Positions 43,398 to 52,186 of a stretch of 64,000 nt of DNA are shown piece by piece; positions within the stretch are counted from its first letter, which is position 1, and each line of letters starts with the position of its first letter. The translations under genes were made by a program, and so were the position numbers. The notes beneath the pieces are model-generated. The model saw only the letters and a list, made by a program, of their open reading frames with translations. It was not told the origin of the DNA and searched no databases. The stretch covers positions 186,001 through 250,000 of the forward strand of contig NC_015943.1 in NCBI RefSeq assembly GCF_000223905.1. Direction: 5' to 3'. The stretch is from Haloarcula hispanica ATCC 33960 (GTDB lineage Archaea > Halobacteriota > Halobacteria > Halobacteriales > Haloarculaceae).

Positions 43398-45071
43398 TTG
43401 GTTGCGAGCTGTGATTCACGACGCACTGTCTTTCAACGAATCGCACAGCAGTCATACGCTGAGTGGCCAGCATATGATTCGACTTCACTCTACGACCGGA
43501 GTTCTCTCGCCGGCCTGAAAGAAGACATCTGGACCGTTGCGTCCACATGGTTCGACCATGAGGACCACCACTCCGTCGATGAGTTCGTGTCTCACTACCC
43601 AGTAGCATATGTCGAGTTTGGGCCACACGACCGGTATTCTGGAGCCACCCAGTACGAGATGGCTCAACTGTTCCGATTATTTCTACTCAAAGAACTTCAC
43701 GGCTGGACCCACGAAACGGCACTCCTCACGTACCTCACCCACCATCCTGAGCCCCGTGAGCAACTAGGCATAGAGACGATCCCAGACCAGTCGACGCTAT
43801 GGCGAAGCTGGCACGATCGATTCACTACAGAGCTTCGCGAGACAATTGAGGCAGCTGCGCGGACGATTCTAATCAAGGCTCAGAACGCAGGCGTTGCTGT
43901 TCCGCGCGAGCCAGAACGTAGCTTTCCACCGCAAGATGACGAAGAAGAACCAGTCTCAGACGATCAAGCCGTCCTCGACGAAGCGGCATCAATTACGAAC
44001 CACATCAGTCACGTCGTTTTCCCGGCATTCTCACTGAATCGTGACAATGGCTGTGAGATCCACGAGAACGCCTACTGGGACTTACAAACATATCTCGGAC
44101 TTCGTGAGCGGTTAGCTGCCAATGAAGGAGCCCGCAGTTTCGTCTATGAATCGAATCGGGATCGGACGCCATTGGGCCACGCCCATCGCGATCAGATTCG
44201 TGACCTCTCTATTGAGCAGATTCGGGAGATGTACCGGCAGGCTGTGACTCGACTGTTGGAGGAAGCAGCGGAGACGGAGGAGTTCTTCCGAGCAGGAATC
44301 ATCGCTATCGATATTACTGAAGCAGACCCGTTCACAGGCGACAGAACCGGACACGAAGATGAGATTATTGGGACAAAGGAGAAGACCGATGAGTACGCCT
44401 ATCAGTGGGCGACGGTCCAGTTGGTCGGCAATGCGGTTCCGATTGTCCTCGATGCCCGTCCTGTACGAAGAGGTGAATCACGGAAAGAGATAGTGGAGGA
44501 TCTGCTGGATTCAGCCCAAGACGCCGTTCACGTCGATAACGTACTGATGGATCGTGAGTTCGACAGCCAGCACATTCTGGAGATGCTCAGCCAACGAGGG
44601 CTTTCGTATGTCGTCCCGAAACGGATGCAGACGAGTGAGAGAGCCCAAGCCAAGCGATTGCTCCAGCGGGGTCAAGACCGATACGAGACGGATAGGAAAC
44701 TCCATCTAGGGAAGAACGAGTGGCACGAGACGACACTGATCTACCGCCGGAAAGAAGACTCTGAGCACGGGGACTATCGACAATACTCGGTATTCATGAC
44801 GAATACCAGCAGTGCCTTTCTCACCGAGTATGGGTATCGCTGGGAGATTGAGAGCGGCTATAGGTCGATCAAGCGGTTCATGGCTGCCACCACGTCAAAA
44901 GATTTCGGGCTTAGATTCTTTTATTTCGCGTTTGCGTGCCTGCTGTACTCGATTTGGCGAGCAGTGGATCTGCTCGTGCAGGTCGAGTTGACTGGTGAGT
45001 ACGAACACTCGCCAATTGTGACAGCCGACAACACGCTGACGTTGCTGAAGAAGGAGACAGGAATCGGGTAG
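43398..45071 (+). CDS. IS4-superfamily DDE transposase
   Basis: A 557-residue protein; the only upstream start is a TTG at 43398, so the N-terminus is uncertain. The DDE residues are probably in GIIAIDITEAD, NVLMDREFDS and the C-terminal block YGYRWEIESGYRSIK. The last fits the IS4 signature Y-x2-R-x3-E-x6-K exactly. Downstream (45161-45270) is the IS right end. Directly upstream I find no left end; the nearest candidate is 1.7 kb away at 41694, beyond the Fic gene. Confidence 0.8.
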   Translation: MVASCDSRRTVFQRIAQQSYAEWPAYDSTSLYDRSSLAGLKEDIWTVASTWFDHEDHHSVDEFVSHYPVAYVEFGPHDRYSGATQYEMAQLFRLFLLKELHGWTHETALLTYLTHHPEPREQLGIETIPDQSTLWRSWHDRFTTELRETIEAAARTILIKAQNAGVAVPREPERSFPPQDDEEEPVSDDQAVLDEAASITNHISHVVFPAFSLNRDNGCEIHENAYWDLQTYLGLRERLAANEGARSFVYESNRDRTPLGHAHRDQIRDLSIEQIREMYRQAVTRLLEEAAETEEFFRAGIIAIDITEADPFTGDRTGHEDEIIGTKEKTDEYAYQWATVQLVGNAVPIVLDARPVRRGESRKEIVEDLLDSAQDAVHVDNVLMDREFDSQHILEMLSQRGLSYVVPKRMQTSERAQAKRLLQRGQDRYETDRKLHLGKNEWHETTLIYRRKEDSEHGDYRQYSVFMTNTSSAFLTEYGYRWEIESGYRSIKRFMAATTSKDFGLRFFYFAFACLLYSIWRAVDLLVQVELTGEYEHSPIVTADNTLTLLKKETGIG

Positions 45072-45160
45072 CAGGGTGCTTGATTCGGGTTAGCGCGGTG
45101 TTTGAGTGGCTACACTGCTGGAAGTCTCGAAAATTTGCCCATTTGATTGGCAATGTACCA

Positions 45161-45270
45161 AGAATAGCCATCTGAAGAGTAATTTGAGGCAGTTCCCGAT
45201 CACTGAAACAGTCGAAACCACGCATTACAGTCCCGCTAAACCCCCTGTAGTCTCAACTACCCCTTAAGAT
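45161..45270. repeat. IS right-end tail, copy B
   Basis: The 3' end of the IS carrying the 43398 transposase, repeated at 41583-41690. It ends with CTGTAGTCTCAACTAC, containing the small hairpin GTAGT-CTCA-ACTAC. The AT-rich stretch to 45425 holds no gene. Confidence 0.65.
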
Positions 45271-45425
45271 AGATTGATATAGCTATATAGACTTTATCAG
45301 GCACAGAAAGCCCGAATATTCACGCATAGAGTGACTGAAACGCCGATATTCTGGTTTTGTAGATAGGTTTGTATTAGTGTAGTAAGCACCATCAGTTTTA
45401 GGCGGACCGCCGCTGTACGGGAAGC

Positions 45426-46448
45426 ATGGATCGGCTTCCGCCTGCATACGACGCTACTCCTGGGGGTGACGCCCTCGAAACAGCCATCGAGAAACGACTG
45501 GTCGATATCGACTCCGGGCGCTACCGAACGAACGTCGCGAGCGTGCTTCGGAAGTTCGCAGCTTGGTCCCGGGACCAGCACGGTATCTTCAGTCCCGAGG
45601 ATATCGACGACGACCTTTGTCGGCAGTACGCTCGCGATCTCGCTCGAGCTGACGACCGAGACGATATTTCACCGGAGACTGCCCGCCGCTACTTCGCCTA
45701 CGTCCGCTCGTTCCTCACGTGGGCCGTCTACGAGGGCCTAATTCCGACGAACCCGGCCAAGACCAACCACGCCGAAGGCCCACTCCCGACTGACGAGACT
45801 GAAACAGACCAGCAGTACTGGACCGCACGAGACCGCGACGCTATCTGTGCGACAGCCACCGCCCGTGTCGACAAGGCCGGCGAAAGCGATGACGTCGACC
45901 GCACGGCGGCCTACCGCGACCAGGCACTCGTCTTCCTCCTCGCCTACTCCGGTGCGCGTAGTGCAGAACTCGTCGCTGTTTCTGATGATGAAGAACGGAA
46001 CGGCCTGCGGTGGCGGCACGTCGACCTCAAAGCCGGCACAATGCAGGTGTTCGGAAAGAACCGCACCCGCGAGTCTGCACCGATCCTTGACGATGCTATC
46101 CGTCCACTCCGGCGGTGGAAGCAGCTTCGAGAACCTGACGAGAATGAGGCCGTGTTCCCCAGACTCGACAACGCTGCGAAAGCGCTTGATCCCACGCCGT
46201 CGATCACCACGCAGTCGGCCCGGGATATCCTTGCCAAACTCTGCGAATGGTCCGACTACGAGTTCGAGGAGCCACTGAAGCCACACGGTGCCCGCCGTGG
46301 CCTCGGGCGGGAGATCTATCGCGAGAATCCACAGCTGGCGCAAGATGTACTCCGTCACAAATCAATCGAAACGACACATGAAGGGTACGCTCAGGAGGCC
46401 GCAAAGCGGACACGCGATGAAGCGAACGATATCATTGGAAAGCAGTGA
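45426..46448 (+). CDS. Tyrosine recombinase / integrase
   Basis: A 340-residue protein. The N-terminal ~110 residues are a SAM-like core-binding domain (RLVDIDSGRYRTNVASVLRKFAAW). The catalytic domain has Arg178 (SGARSAELV), His287-x-x-Arg290 (PHGARRGL), His311 (LRHKSIETT) and the nucleophile Tyr321 (HEGYAQE), so all catalytic residues are present. It would join DNA at specific sites through a phosphotyrosine intermediate. No nearby tRNA or obvious att site was found. It may resolve plasmid multimers or integrate the element. Confidence 0.9.
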   Translation: MDRLPPAYDATPGGDALETAIEKRLVDIDSGRYRTNVASVLRKFAAWSRDQHGIFSPEDIDDDLCRQYARDLARADDRDDISPETARRYFAYVRSFLTWAVYEGLIPTNPAKTNHAEGPLPTDETETDQQYWTARDRDAICATATARVDKAGESDDVDRTAAYRDQALVFLLAYSGARSAELVAVSDDEERNGLRWRHVDLKAGTMQVFGKNRTRESAPILDDAIRPLRRWKQLREPDENEAVFPRLDNAAKALDPTPSITTQSARDILAKLCEWSDYEFEEPLKPHGARRGLGREIYRENPQLAQDVLRHKSIETTHEGYAQEAAKRTRDEANDIIGKQ

Positions 46449-46593
46449 AAGATACAGCTATTGCAAAGGGTGCTGAGTAGTTCGGGCTCTGGAGTGCGAT
46501 CCGTGCCTGTCACCCCAGATCACAATTACTGGTTCAGTCACATTCGCGATTTTCACTCGTGGTCAAGGCGAATAGAGCTTGGCCTCGGGCGAT

Positions 46594-46912
46594 TTACGCT
46601 GACTTGCACGCTTTAATCACAACTTCAGGGTCGTCAACAAGTTGGTTTACTGTGTGTGCACCCTTGCCCTTTCCCCGCCCTTTGCGCTCCTGCTCAACGA
46701 GCGAGAGAAACGCAAGTTCAGAGAGTAGATCCCGAACACGTCGCACTTTCAGTGGATCGACTCCATTGCTCTCACAAAGGCGTTCATACACCGAATAGAC
46801 GCTTTTCGTTGGGATTGGAGGGTTCTCACCTGACGTATCCTGTACTTGTAACGCAAGCGACTGTAACAGGTGTTTTGAGTGTTCTGGCTGCTTGGCAATG
46901 AGCTCAGAAAGT
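46594..46912 (-). pseudogene. C-terminal fragment of an Orc1/Cdc6 initiator, cut by ISH3
   Basis: Reading left from the ISH3 end gives ELIAKQPEHSKHLLQSLALQVQ...SVYSVYERLCESNGVDPLKVRRVRDLLSELAFLSLVEQERKGRGKGKGAHTV to a stop at 46594. This is the winged-helix end of haloarchaeal Orc1/Cdc6 proteins, which bind origin repeats. The AAA+ part is not on the other side of ISH3 copy B, where toxin-locus sequence starts instead, so insertion was followed by deletion or rearrangement. No function expected. Confidence 0.85.
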
Positions 46913-48306
46913 CTCAGTACTTCACAAAGCTGGTTAGTTGAGACGTCTGCTTGCTGAGGATGTGTCCAAACACCAGAAGCAAGCAGACGATGAAATCCAC
47001 GAGGACCAGCTCCTTAACTTTCTCGTCAACTCGCTTGACGAGGAAGTTGTGCTTGGACTCGGCAACAATGCTGAAATCGATGCTGTGGACATCTTAGAGG
47101 TCCTCGTCGGCGCATGCGCCGACGGGACCTCGATATCTGAACTCTGCGAGACCAGTGAAAATTCTCCCCACAAAAACACGGTTCTGTACCATCTCCGTGA
47201 GAAGTTCGACCTAGCGTCGGTTGAACAAGTCGGGAACTCACTCCTCCAAAAGGACGTTCTAGAGATCCTACCCAAGCAGGTGGAGGTCTGCGCAGACCTC
47301 CACCTGCGACCCTACTACGGTGACAAAGACGAGACGGATGGTCTCTATCACTCAGAAGCAAAGCGTGGAACTACCGCATTCCACGCCTATACGACACTCT
47401 ACGCGCGTGTGAAGAATAAACGGTACACGCGGGCGGTGCGCCGTCTCGTCGACGGCGACACCGCCAGCAGTGTCCTCGCTGAGTTTCTTGGTCTCCTTGA
47501 CGGCCTTGACCTCAGCGTCAAGGCCGTCTATCTTGATCGGGAATTCTACGATAGCAAGTGTCTCACGCTTCTTCAGGCCCACAATTACGCGTACGTGATG
47601 CCGGTTGTCCGGTGGGGAAAGACGATCAAGCAGGAACTCTCGGAAGGCTGGAGTCGTGTCATCCAACATGATCTGACGGGAAAACTCGACGGTCACAGCT
47701 GGACCGTCGATTTTCCCGTCTACATAGACTGCACCTACCAAAACGGGCGGTACGACGAACACGGAGTGGCGCGTCACGGCTACGCCGCTGACGCGCCGTT
47801 CGTTGAGACTCCACGAGATGCTCGATACCACTACGCGAAACGCTTCGGTATCGAAGCCAGCTACCGACTCTCCGAACAAAGCATTGCGACAACCACAACG
47901 CAGAATCCAGTCGTACGGCTGCTGTACGTCGTGGTGAGTCTACTCTTGCAGAATGTCTGGCGGTATCTCCATTGGGAGTACGTGGCGACGCCCCGCCGTG
48001 GCGGGCGTCGCCTTTGGTCCTGGTCGTTCGAGGAGTTCATCAATATGCTGTGTCGGGCAGCGTGGACGGCCCTCGCAGTGCGTCGGGCCGTCCCCGCGAA
48101 CCGGCCACCGGACGACCGGTTCCACCGGTAATCATCAGGAAGGACGCCTCCTTTTGAGTGGCAACGCTGCCGCGTCGGCGGCTGATCGCCGCCGACAGCG
48201 GCAGCTTCCCCTTCGATTGGCGTCCCTTGACCACTATCGACGACTCATCTCGACAGAACAGGTGACTCAGGTCAGGTTAACTGGCGATGTTTTGTGAGGT
48301 ACTGAG
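46913..48306 (+). mobile_element. ISH3-family insertion sequence, intact copy B
   Basis: Ends CTCAGTACTTCACAAAG (46913-46929) and TTTTGTGAGGTACTGAG (48290-48306), imperfect inverted repeats. Length 1394 bp, transposase intact. It interrupts an orc1/cdc6 gene on its left and abuts the immunity gene of the last toxin cassette on its right. No target duplication is seen between AAAGT (left flank) and GATAG (right flank). Confidence 0.88.
46962..48131 (+). CDS. ISH3-family transposase
   Basis: A 389-residue protein using GTG 46962; a TTG further upstream would add eight residues not present in the family. It includes LHLRPYYGDKDETDGLYHSEAKRGTT, KAVYLDREFYDSKCLTLL (DDE aspartate region) and YAKRFGIEASYRLSEQS (catalytic glutamate region), ending VPANRPPDDRFHR. 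It cuts and joins the ISH3 ends. The coding sequence contains several long perfect palindromes (see findings). It is probably able to act on the decayed copy A as well. Confidence 0.9.
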   Translation: MSKHQKQADDEIHEDQLLNFLVNSLDEEVVLGLGNNAEIDAVDILEVLVGACADGTSISELCETSENSPHKNTVLYHLREKFDLASVEQVGNSLLQKDVLEILPKQVEVCADLHLRPYYGDKDETDGLYHSEAKRGTTAFHAYTTLYARVKNKRYTRAVRRLVDGDTASSVLAEFLGLLDGLDLSVKAVYLDREFYDSKCLTLLQAHNYAYVMPVVRWGKTIKQELSEGWSRVIQHDLTGKLDGHSWTVDFPVYIDCTYQNGRYDEHGVARHGYAADAPFVETPRDARYHYAKRFGIEASYRLSEQSIATTTTQNPVVRLLYVVVSLLLQNVWRYLHWEYVATPRRGGRRLWSWSFEEFINMLCRAAWTALAVRRAVPANRPPDDRFHR

Positions 48307-48812
48307 GATAGGTTTTCAATATTATTAGCTATCGGTTCACCATCGGGCACGAACCGCTCGTAGTCTTCGTGGCCCTTGTATACTGAGCTCCAGACATATT
48401 TCGGTTCAACGGTAGGCACTATTTCTGCCACGATATCGAGTAATTCGTCGATACGTGCTCTGTAGGTCGAGTCTGGATGTGCGCCACCATAGATTTCACT
48501 CGTTTGGAAACCGATATTCACACACCCCATCATTTGCTCGTCCTCGGTCGTAGGGTGGGAGATGCCCACACGAATCATCATATCTGCCTCTGTCCAGAAC
48601 CGCATAGAACCATTTTCCGTCTGCTCCAGCGCGTTCAATGCGTCCTCCAGACTCGAATCAGTGTGTCCTGTGAGACCGATACGATATTCTGCGACGATGT
48701 CTGCCTCCCCGTCGTGAGTTGTTTTCAACCCGGCCTGTTGGCACCGATTATACAGTTCTCGGGCATCAGGTGTTTTGTTGGCGACAAACCCGATGTGATA
48801 CGGATCGTCCAT
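48267..48812 (-). CDS. Candidate immunity protein of toxin cassette 4
   Basis: A 181-residue acidic cytoplasmic-type protein. It begins 1 bp after the toxin stop, the same spacing as other toxin/immunity pairs here. No signal or membrane segment. The sequence has alternating strands and helices (PYHIGFVANKTPDARELYNRCQQAGLKTTHDGEADIVAEYRIGLTGH) with no known motif. Its last ~40 bp lie inside the ISH3 copy B end, so the C-terminus may have been altered by the insertion. Role inferred from position. Confidence 0.55.
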   Translation of the reverse strand: MDDPYHIGFVANKTPDARELYNRCQQAGLKTTHDGEADIVAEYRIGLTGHTDSSLEDALNALEQTENGSMRFWTEADMMIRVGISHPTTEDEQMMGCVNIGFQTSEIYGGAHPDSTYRARIDELLDIVAEIVPTVEPKYVWSSVYKGHEDYERFVPDGEPIANNIENLSSVPHKTSPVNLT

Positions 48813-48813
48813 G

Positions 48814-49968
48814 TTACTCTATACGAGATAGTTCGTCCGGAGAGATAAACTTTAGATCACTTTGCGGATCAAAGCCATCCGGGAAATTAGCCTTATCAAT
48901 GGCTGCTGAGATGATCTCGTTGTCGCGGGGATTGTCTGTCCGACTGACGACATACATTTCATCACGGTTTCGGGAGATGACGTTGAATTTGTTAGTGAGG
49001 TCGTCGATATCGGACTCTGCTAGTTGGTCGAACGTGACATCGTTGTAATCCCGATTTTTCGATTCGACACCGATTGTCCTCCCGTCGGAAGTTTCAAGCT
49101 CGATGTCGACTTCCGATTCTCTCCTCCCCTGGTCAGGAATATCAGCGGTCATGTCATCGCCATCAACGGACAGTTCCCTGACCGTGACAGCATCGTTGTT
49201 GTCCATCAGATCCGTCGCTATGTCGACCTCGCCGTCAAGGCCTTTCATATTCGTCCGAGTGCCGAACCCACCTCGTACCGCGCTCTGTAGGCCTTCGACA
49301 TTTTGTGCATCAAGCTGGTTGATGTCGTTCTGGATATCTCTGGCGCTCCGAGAGTTAGGCGCGTCGTTGTTGCGACTGTAGAGTTCGTAAGATTCGATAA
49401 GACTGTTTACGTCCTCGTCAGTCAGAACACTATCGCTGCCGTCACTGAGATCAGTTGCGTCGTTGGTGACCGAGACACCGTCAGTGCCCTCGCTCTCGAT
49501 GAGATTGGTAGCGGAGTCCTGTGCGTCCCTGTCTAGCTCGTTGATAGATCGGCGGACATCGTCGACGCTGTCGGCATCGAGGTCTCCGTCGACATTTACA
49601 AGGGCATTCTGCAGGTCATCCTCTACGTCATCCGGAAGATCGGGACAGCTTCCACCGCTCTGTGCGAGGGTCGACGGCGGCGTTGCGACCGAGTGATACC
49701 GGTCAGTGCGAAGCGACCCCGCACGACCGAGCGACGGCGCACTTCTGGCCCCACAAGGTGAGACCACAGCGTCGAACGTATCCGAGTCCGTGCGCCCGGC
49801 GAAGTCGGCCGCGTCGTCGCCGTTGCGCGCCAGTAGGTCGTCGAACTCAGCCTTTCCATCCGCATCTAAACTGTCGTAGCGGGTGAGTGCCGTCGTGAGT
49901 TCATCGCTGTCGACCTCGCCGCTCTCGTAGGCCTCAGTAAAGCGCCGCTGGGTAGCGGCGTCGTCCAT
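48814..49968 (-). CDS. Orphan toxin cassette 4 (PD-(D/E)XK-type nuclease end)
   Basis: From the ATG at 49968 the product is 384 residues, but the frame is open to ~50093 with no start codon, so translation may depend on an upstream fusion. Residues ~1-90 repeat the linker of the other toxins (AYESGEVDSDELTTAL, SAPSLGRAGSLRTDRYHSV). The unique C-terminal end (from ~150) includes DIELETSDGRTIGVESKNRDY (near 49060), a D-...-E-x-K layout of restriction-endonuclease-fold nucleases. It would cut DNA or RNA in a target cell if attached to an export-competent N-terminus. The immunity candidate follows. Confidence 0.65.
   Translation of the reverse strand: MDDAATQRRFTEAYESGEVDSDELTTALTRYDSLDADGKAEFDDLLARNGDDAADFAGRTDSDTFDAVVSPCGARSAPSLGRAGSLRTDRYHSVATPPSTLAQSGGSCPDLPDDVEDDLQNALVNVDGDLDADSVDDVRRSINELDRDAQDSATNLIESEGTDGVSVTNDATDLSDGSDSVLTDEDVNSLIESYELYSRNNDAPNSRSARDIQNDINQLDAQNVEGLQSAVRGGFGTRTNMKGLDGEVDIATDLMDNNDAVTVRELSVDGDDMTADIPDQGRRESEVDIELETSDGRTIGVESKNRDYNDVTFDQLAESDIDDLTNKFNVISRNRDEMYVVSRTDNPRDNEIISAAIDKANFPDGFDPQSDLKFISPDELSRIE
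49773..49929. repeat. Cassette linker repeat, block 1 in cassette 4
   Basis: 157 bp nearly identical to 54186-54342 in cassette 2 (about five mismatches by eye). It encodes the conserved linker around YDSLDADGKAEFDDLLARNG. A suitable substrate for homologous recombination between cassettes. Confidence 0.85.
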
Positions 49969-50073
49969 CTGGAGGAGCGCGTCGGCGGCGTCCTGATCGC
50001 TTTCCGCCAGATCGTTGAGTGCGCGACGCCCACTGGGCCCGGTGTGCTCGAAGAGATCAGTGACCCCGCTCGC
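49946..50073. repeat. Cassette linker repeat, block 2 in cassette 4
   Basis: 128 bp nearly identical to 51695-51822 in cassette 3 (roughly ten mismatches by eye, clustered at the ends). Encodes FEHTGPSGRRALNDLAESD and the following alanine-rich helix. Homology to cassette 3 stops at ~50075, which marks the left boundary of the duplicated module. Confidence 0.85.
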
Positions 50074-50242
50074 GTGCCTCCCCGGTCGTGGTTATGATAG
50101 TGAGTCCAGGACCGACGGCGCCATCGCCACCCCTTCAGCGGGCACACGAAATACAGACTTTCCGACTATCTACGCTACTCAAGTGGTTTGACAGAATTAA
50201 GACTGCACATTGGCGAGTGCTGCTCCACCCGTCCTTCGTCGA

Positions 50243-50506
50243 TCACGCGTCGCCGGACCGATTGTACCGCACGTCGTCAATAGCGTTCTCGAGTTTGTCT
50301 TCATAACCCGGTGCAAATATATCGGGGTGGGATGCTTCTAGTATACACTCGACATCAGCGCGCACACTCAACACAGCCGCTTCGAACGGTTCCAGATTCT
50401 CCCTATCTTCTGGTTTATCCATTCGCTCTAACCACTCCAGCATAACCATCGCTTCGTTCCGAGTCAGTTCGAGGGTAATCGAGTTGTCATCGCTCGTTTC
50501 GTCCAT
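50243..50506 (-). CDS. Small acidic protein, possible orphan immunity gene
   Basis: An 87-residue acidic, helical protein (ITLELTRNEAMVMLEWLERMDK...FEAAVLSVRADVECILEA). It lies between the colicin-D-immunity-like gene and cassette 4, in the same direction, with no toxin in front. In polymorphic toxin loci such lone small genes are often immunity genes whose toxin was lost. No family recognised. Confidence 0.5.
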   Translation of the reverse strand: MDETSDDNSITLELTRNEAMVMLEWLERMDKPEDRENLEPFEAAVLSVRADVECILEASHPDIFAPGYEDKLENAIDDVRYNRSGDA

Positions 50507-50602
50507 ATGTATCTCTGTCAGTCGGTGGCCTCATGTGAGTATCGTTACCGTCGAAGTAGTTCTTCATTGACCAATCGAACTGGTCGTTATTCGTTCCGCC
50601 AA

Positions 50603-50920
50603 TTATTCGTTGGAGCCACTTTCTTCCATTTCGTTCAGCATCTCCTCCAGTCTCCTTCGGGCATAGGCTGCTTCTTTGAAAAATTGGCGCTCCCCAATAT
50701 CATGTTTCCCTCGTAGCTCTGGGTCATCGCAGTAAACATCACATGCAAAGAATAACTGTTCGAGTACTTCGTATGGCTCGTCTGGAGCAACATCTTGGTA
50801 ATCCTCCTTGAACTCAGTCAGATACGTATGCATGAATTCTGATTCTTCTATTTCTCCATCTGTGTAGGAGCGTATAAGATCTAAATACTTGTTGGCTCTC
50901 TGAACAGCTTTCATAGTCAT
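50603..50920 (-). CDS. Colicin-D-immunity-like protein
   Basis: A 105-residue acidic, all-helical protein. Its ATG overlaps the toxin stop by 4 bp. The layout (KAVQRANKYLDLIRSYTDGEIEESEFMHTYLTEFKEDYQD, then EQLFFACDVYCDDPE and a final helix ARRRLEEMLNEME) matches the bacterial colicin D immunity family, in which the EFxxxYxxxWK and FxxxDxY segments recur. Such proteins bind the tRNase active site as a tRNA mimic. Pairing with a colicin-D-like toxin domain just upstream strongly supports this. Confidence 0.75.
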   Translation of the reverse strand: MTMKAVQRANKYLDLIRSYTDGEIEESEFMHTYLTEFKEDYQDVAPDEPYEVLEQLFFACDVYCDDPELRGKHDIGERQFFKEAAYARRRLEEMLNEMEESGSNE

Positions 50921-52128
50921 CCCCCTCCAATGACTCCCGTGTTTCGCATATTCGTCCTTTGTCCCTGAGTCAATTTGAATCCAGTGAGGAACTCTCCGTC
51001 GTCAATGATGATATTATTTCCAGTGTTTGGATTGTAGAGGTGCGTGACGCTTTGGTCGCCTTCTAATCGAGTGTATCGACCTTCGATTCGTTCCGTATTT
51101 GGATTAACCGTATGCTCAGCGATTGCCTCTCTGAACGCTTCCTGATTTTCTGGGTTGTTGTTACCGGTCACGCCGAAGTCATCAGCATGTTTGTATTTGC
51201 GCTCAATTTGGCCGTCTGGGAGGTCTATCTCCCCGACTTGATCCATCCTCCGCAACGTGTCCGTCCCGACAGAATCTGACTCCTCGTATTGTCTGATGAG
51301 CGCTCGTGAGAAGCGATCGTCTCTGTTGATGACATCAGTGACATCACGACCCTCGTCGGTGGCGAGCTGTTTCGTGTCTCCGAGGAGGTCGGCTGCCCGG
51401 TCATCGCTTATTTCGCCTCGTTGGACGCCTCCCAGTAGATTGTTTCGGAAGGTGGTGGCGTCATTGGAACTGACTGAATCAGTTTGTTTGAGTCCATGTC
51501 AGGCCTCAGTGAAACTATCACAGGGACTGTTACAGACCTGCTCATCGAGGAGTGAGACGCCATCGTCACCGCCACGCATCACCATCGCATCGGCCGTTCG
51601 TTTTTCGTTCGCGTCCAACTCGTCGTACCTTCGCAGCGCCGTCGTGAGTTCATCGCTGTCGACCTCGCCGCTCTCGTAAGCTCGAACGAACCGGCGTTGG
51701 GTCGCAGCGTCGTCCATCTGTAGGAGCGCGTCGGCGGCGTCCTGATCGCTTTCCGCCAGATCGTTGAGTGCGCGACGCCCACTGGGCCCGGTGTTCTCGA
51801 AGAGGTCGGTGGCCTTCAGCGTCGGGTCGTTGATGTCGGTGTTGCCCAGGTAATCGCTCCCGTCAGTGTCGAGTTGGTCGAACTGCTCGGTGGTCCGTTG
51901 GCGCTTCGGCCCGGGCATGTCGTTGAGCTTCGCGCTCATGCGCCCGGTCGGCACGTCCGCGTCGGGGACCGAGTCGTCGACTTTCCCAGCCCGCCGTAGT
52001 GCCGTCGGCTTGACGCCGTTTGGCACCCGAGAGGGCACCGCCGAGTCGGCGGCGTCGACCAGCCGTCTGAGCTTTGATGAGCTACTCAGTCCTTTCTGGA
52101 GGACGCTTCCGCCGCCCAAGGCCGTCAC
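50917..52128 (-). pseudogene. Orphan toxin cassette 3, colicin-D-like tRNase end, broken by one TGA
   Basis: A single frame from GTG 52128 to the stop at 50917, interrupted only by a TGA at 51499-51501 (residues DSFTEA*HGLKQTDS). The front is the shared linker (ALNDLAESDQ, AYESGEVDSDELTTAL), truncated at its N-terminus to start at VTALGGGS, homologous to GLATGGGS in the full-length toxin. The tail KYKHADDFGVTG...FREAIAEHTVNPNTERIEG...THLYNPNTGNNIIIDDGEFLTGFKL resembles the colicin D C-terminal nuclease family, which cuts tRNA-Arg anticodons. Either the codon is a loss mutation or the toxin end is only made after restart at ATG 51255. Confidence 0.7.
51695..51822. repeat. Cassette linker repeat, block 2 in cassette 3
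   Basis: Partner of 49946-50073, in the same orientation. Homology continues left of it through the AYESGEVDSDELTTAL codons shared by all four toxin genes. Confidence 0.85.
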
Positions 52129-52186
52129 AGGCGCGACCGTGCCGGCTACTCAGTGCGTGTTCAAGCTATGTGAAAAGCTACCGCAG

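Noticed and set aside
40181..48306. A composite transposon flanked by the two ISH3 copies
   Set aside because: The copies are inverted, but copy A is decayed, neither end shows target duplication, and copy B sits in an orc1/cdc6 fragment. Movement as one unit is not supported.
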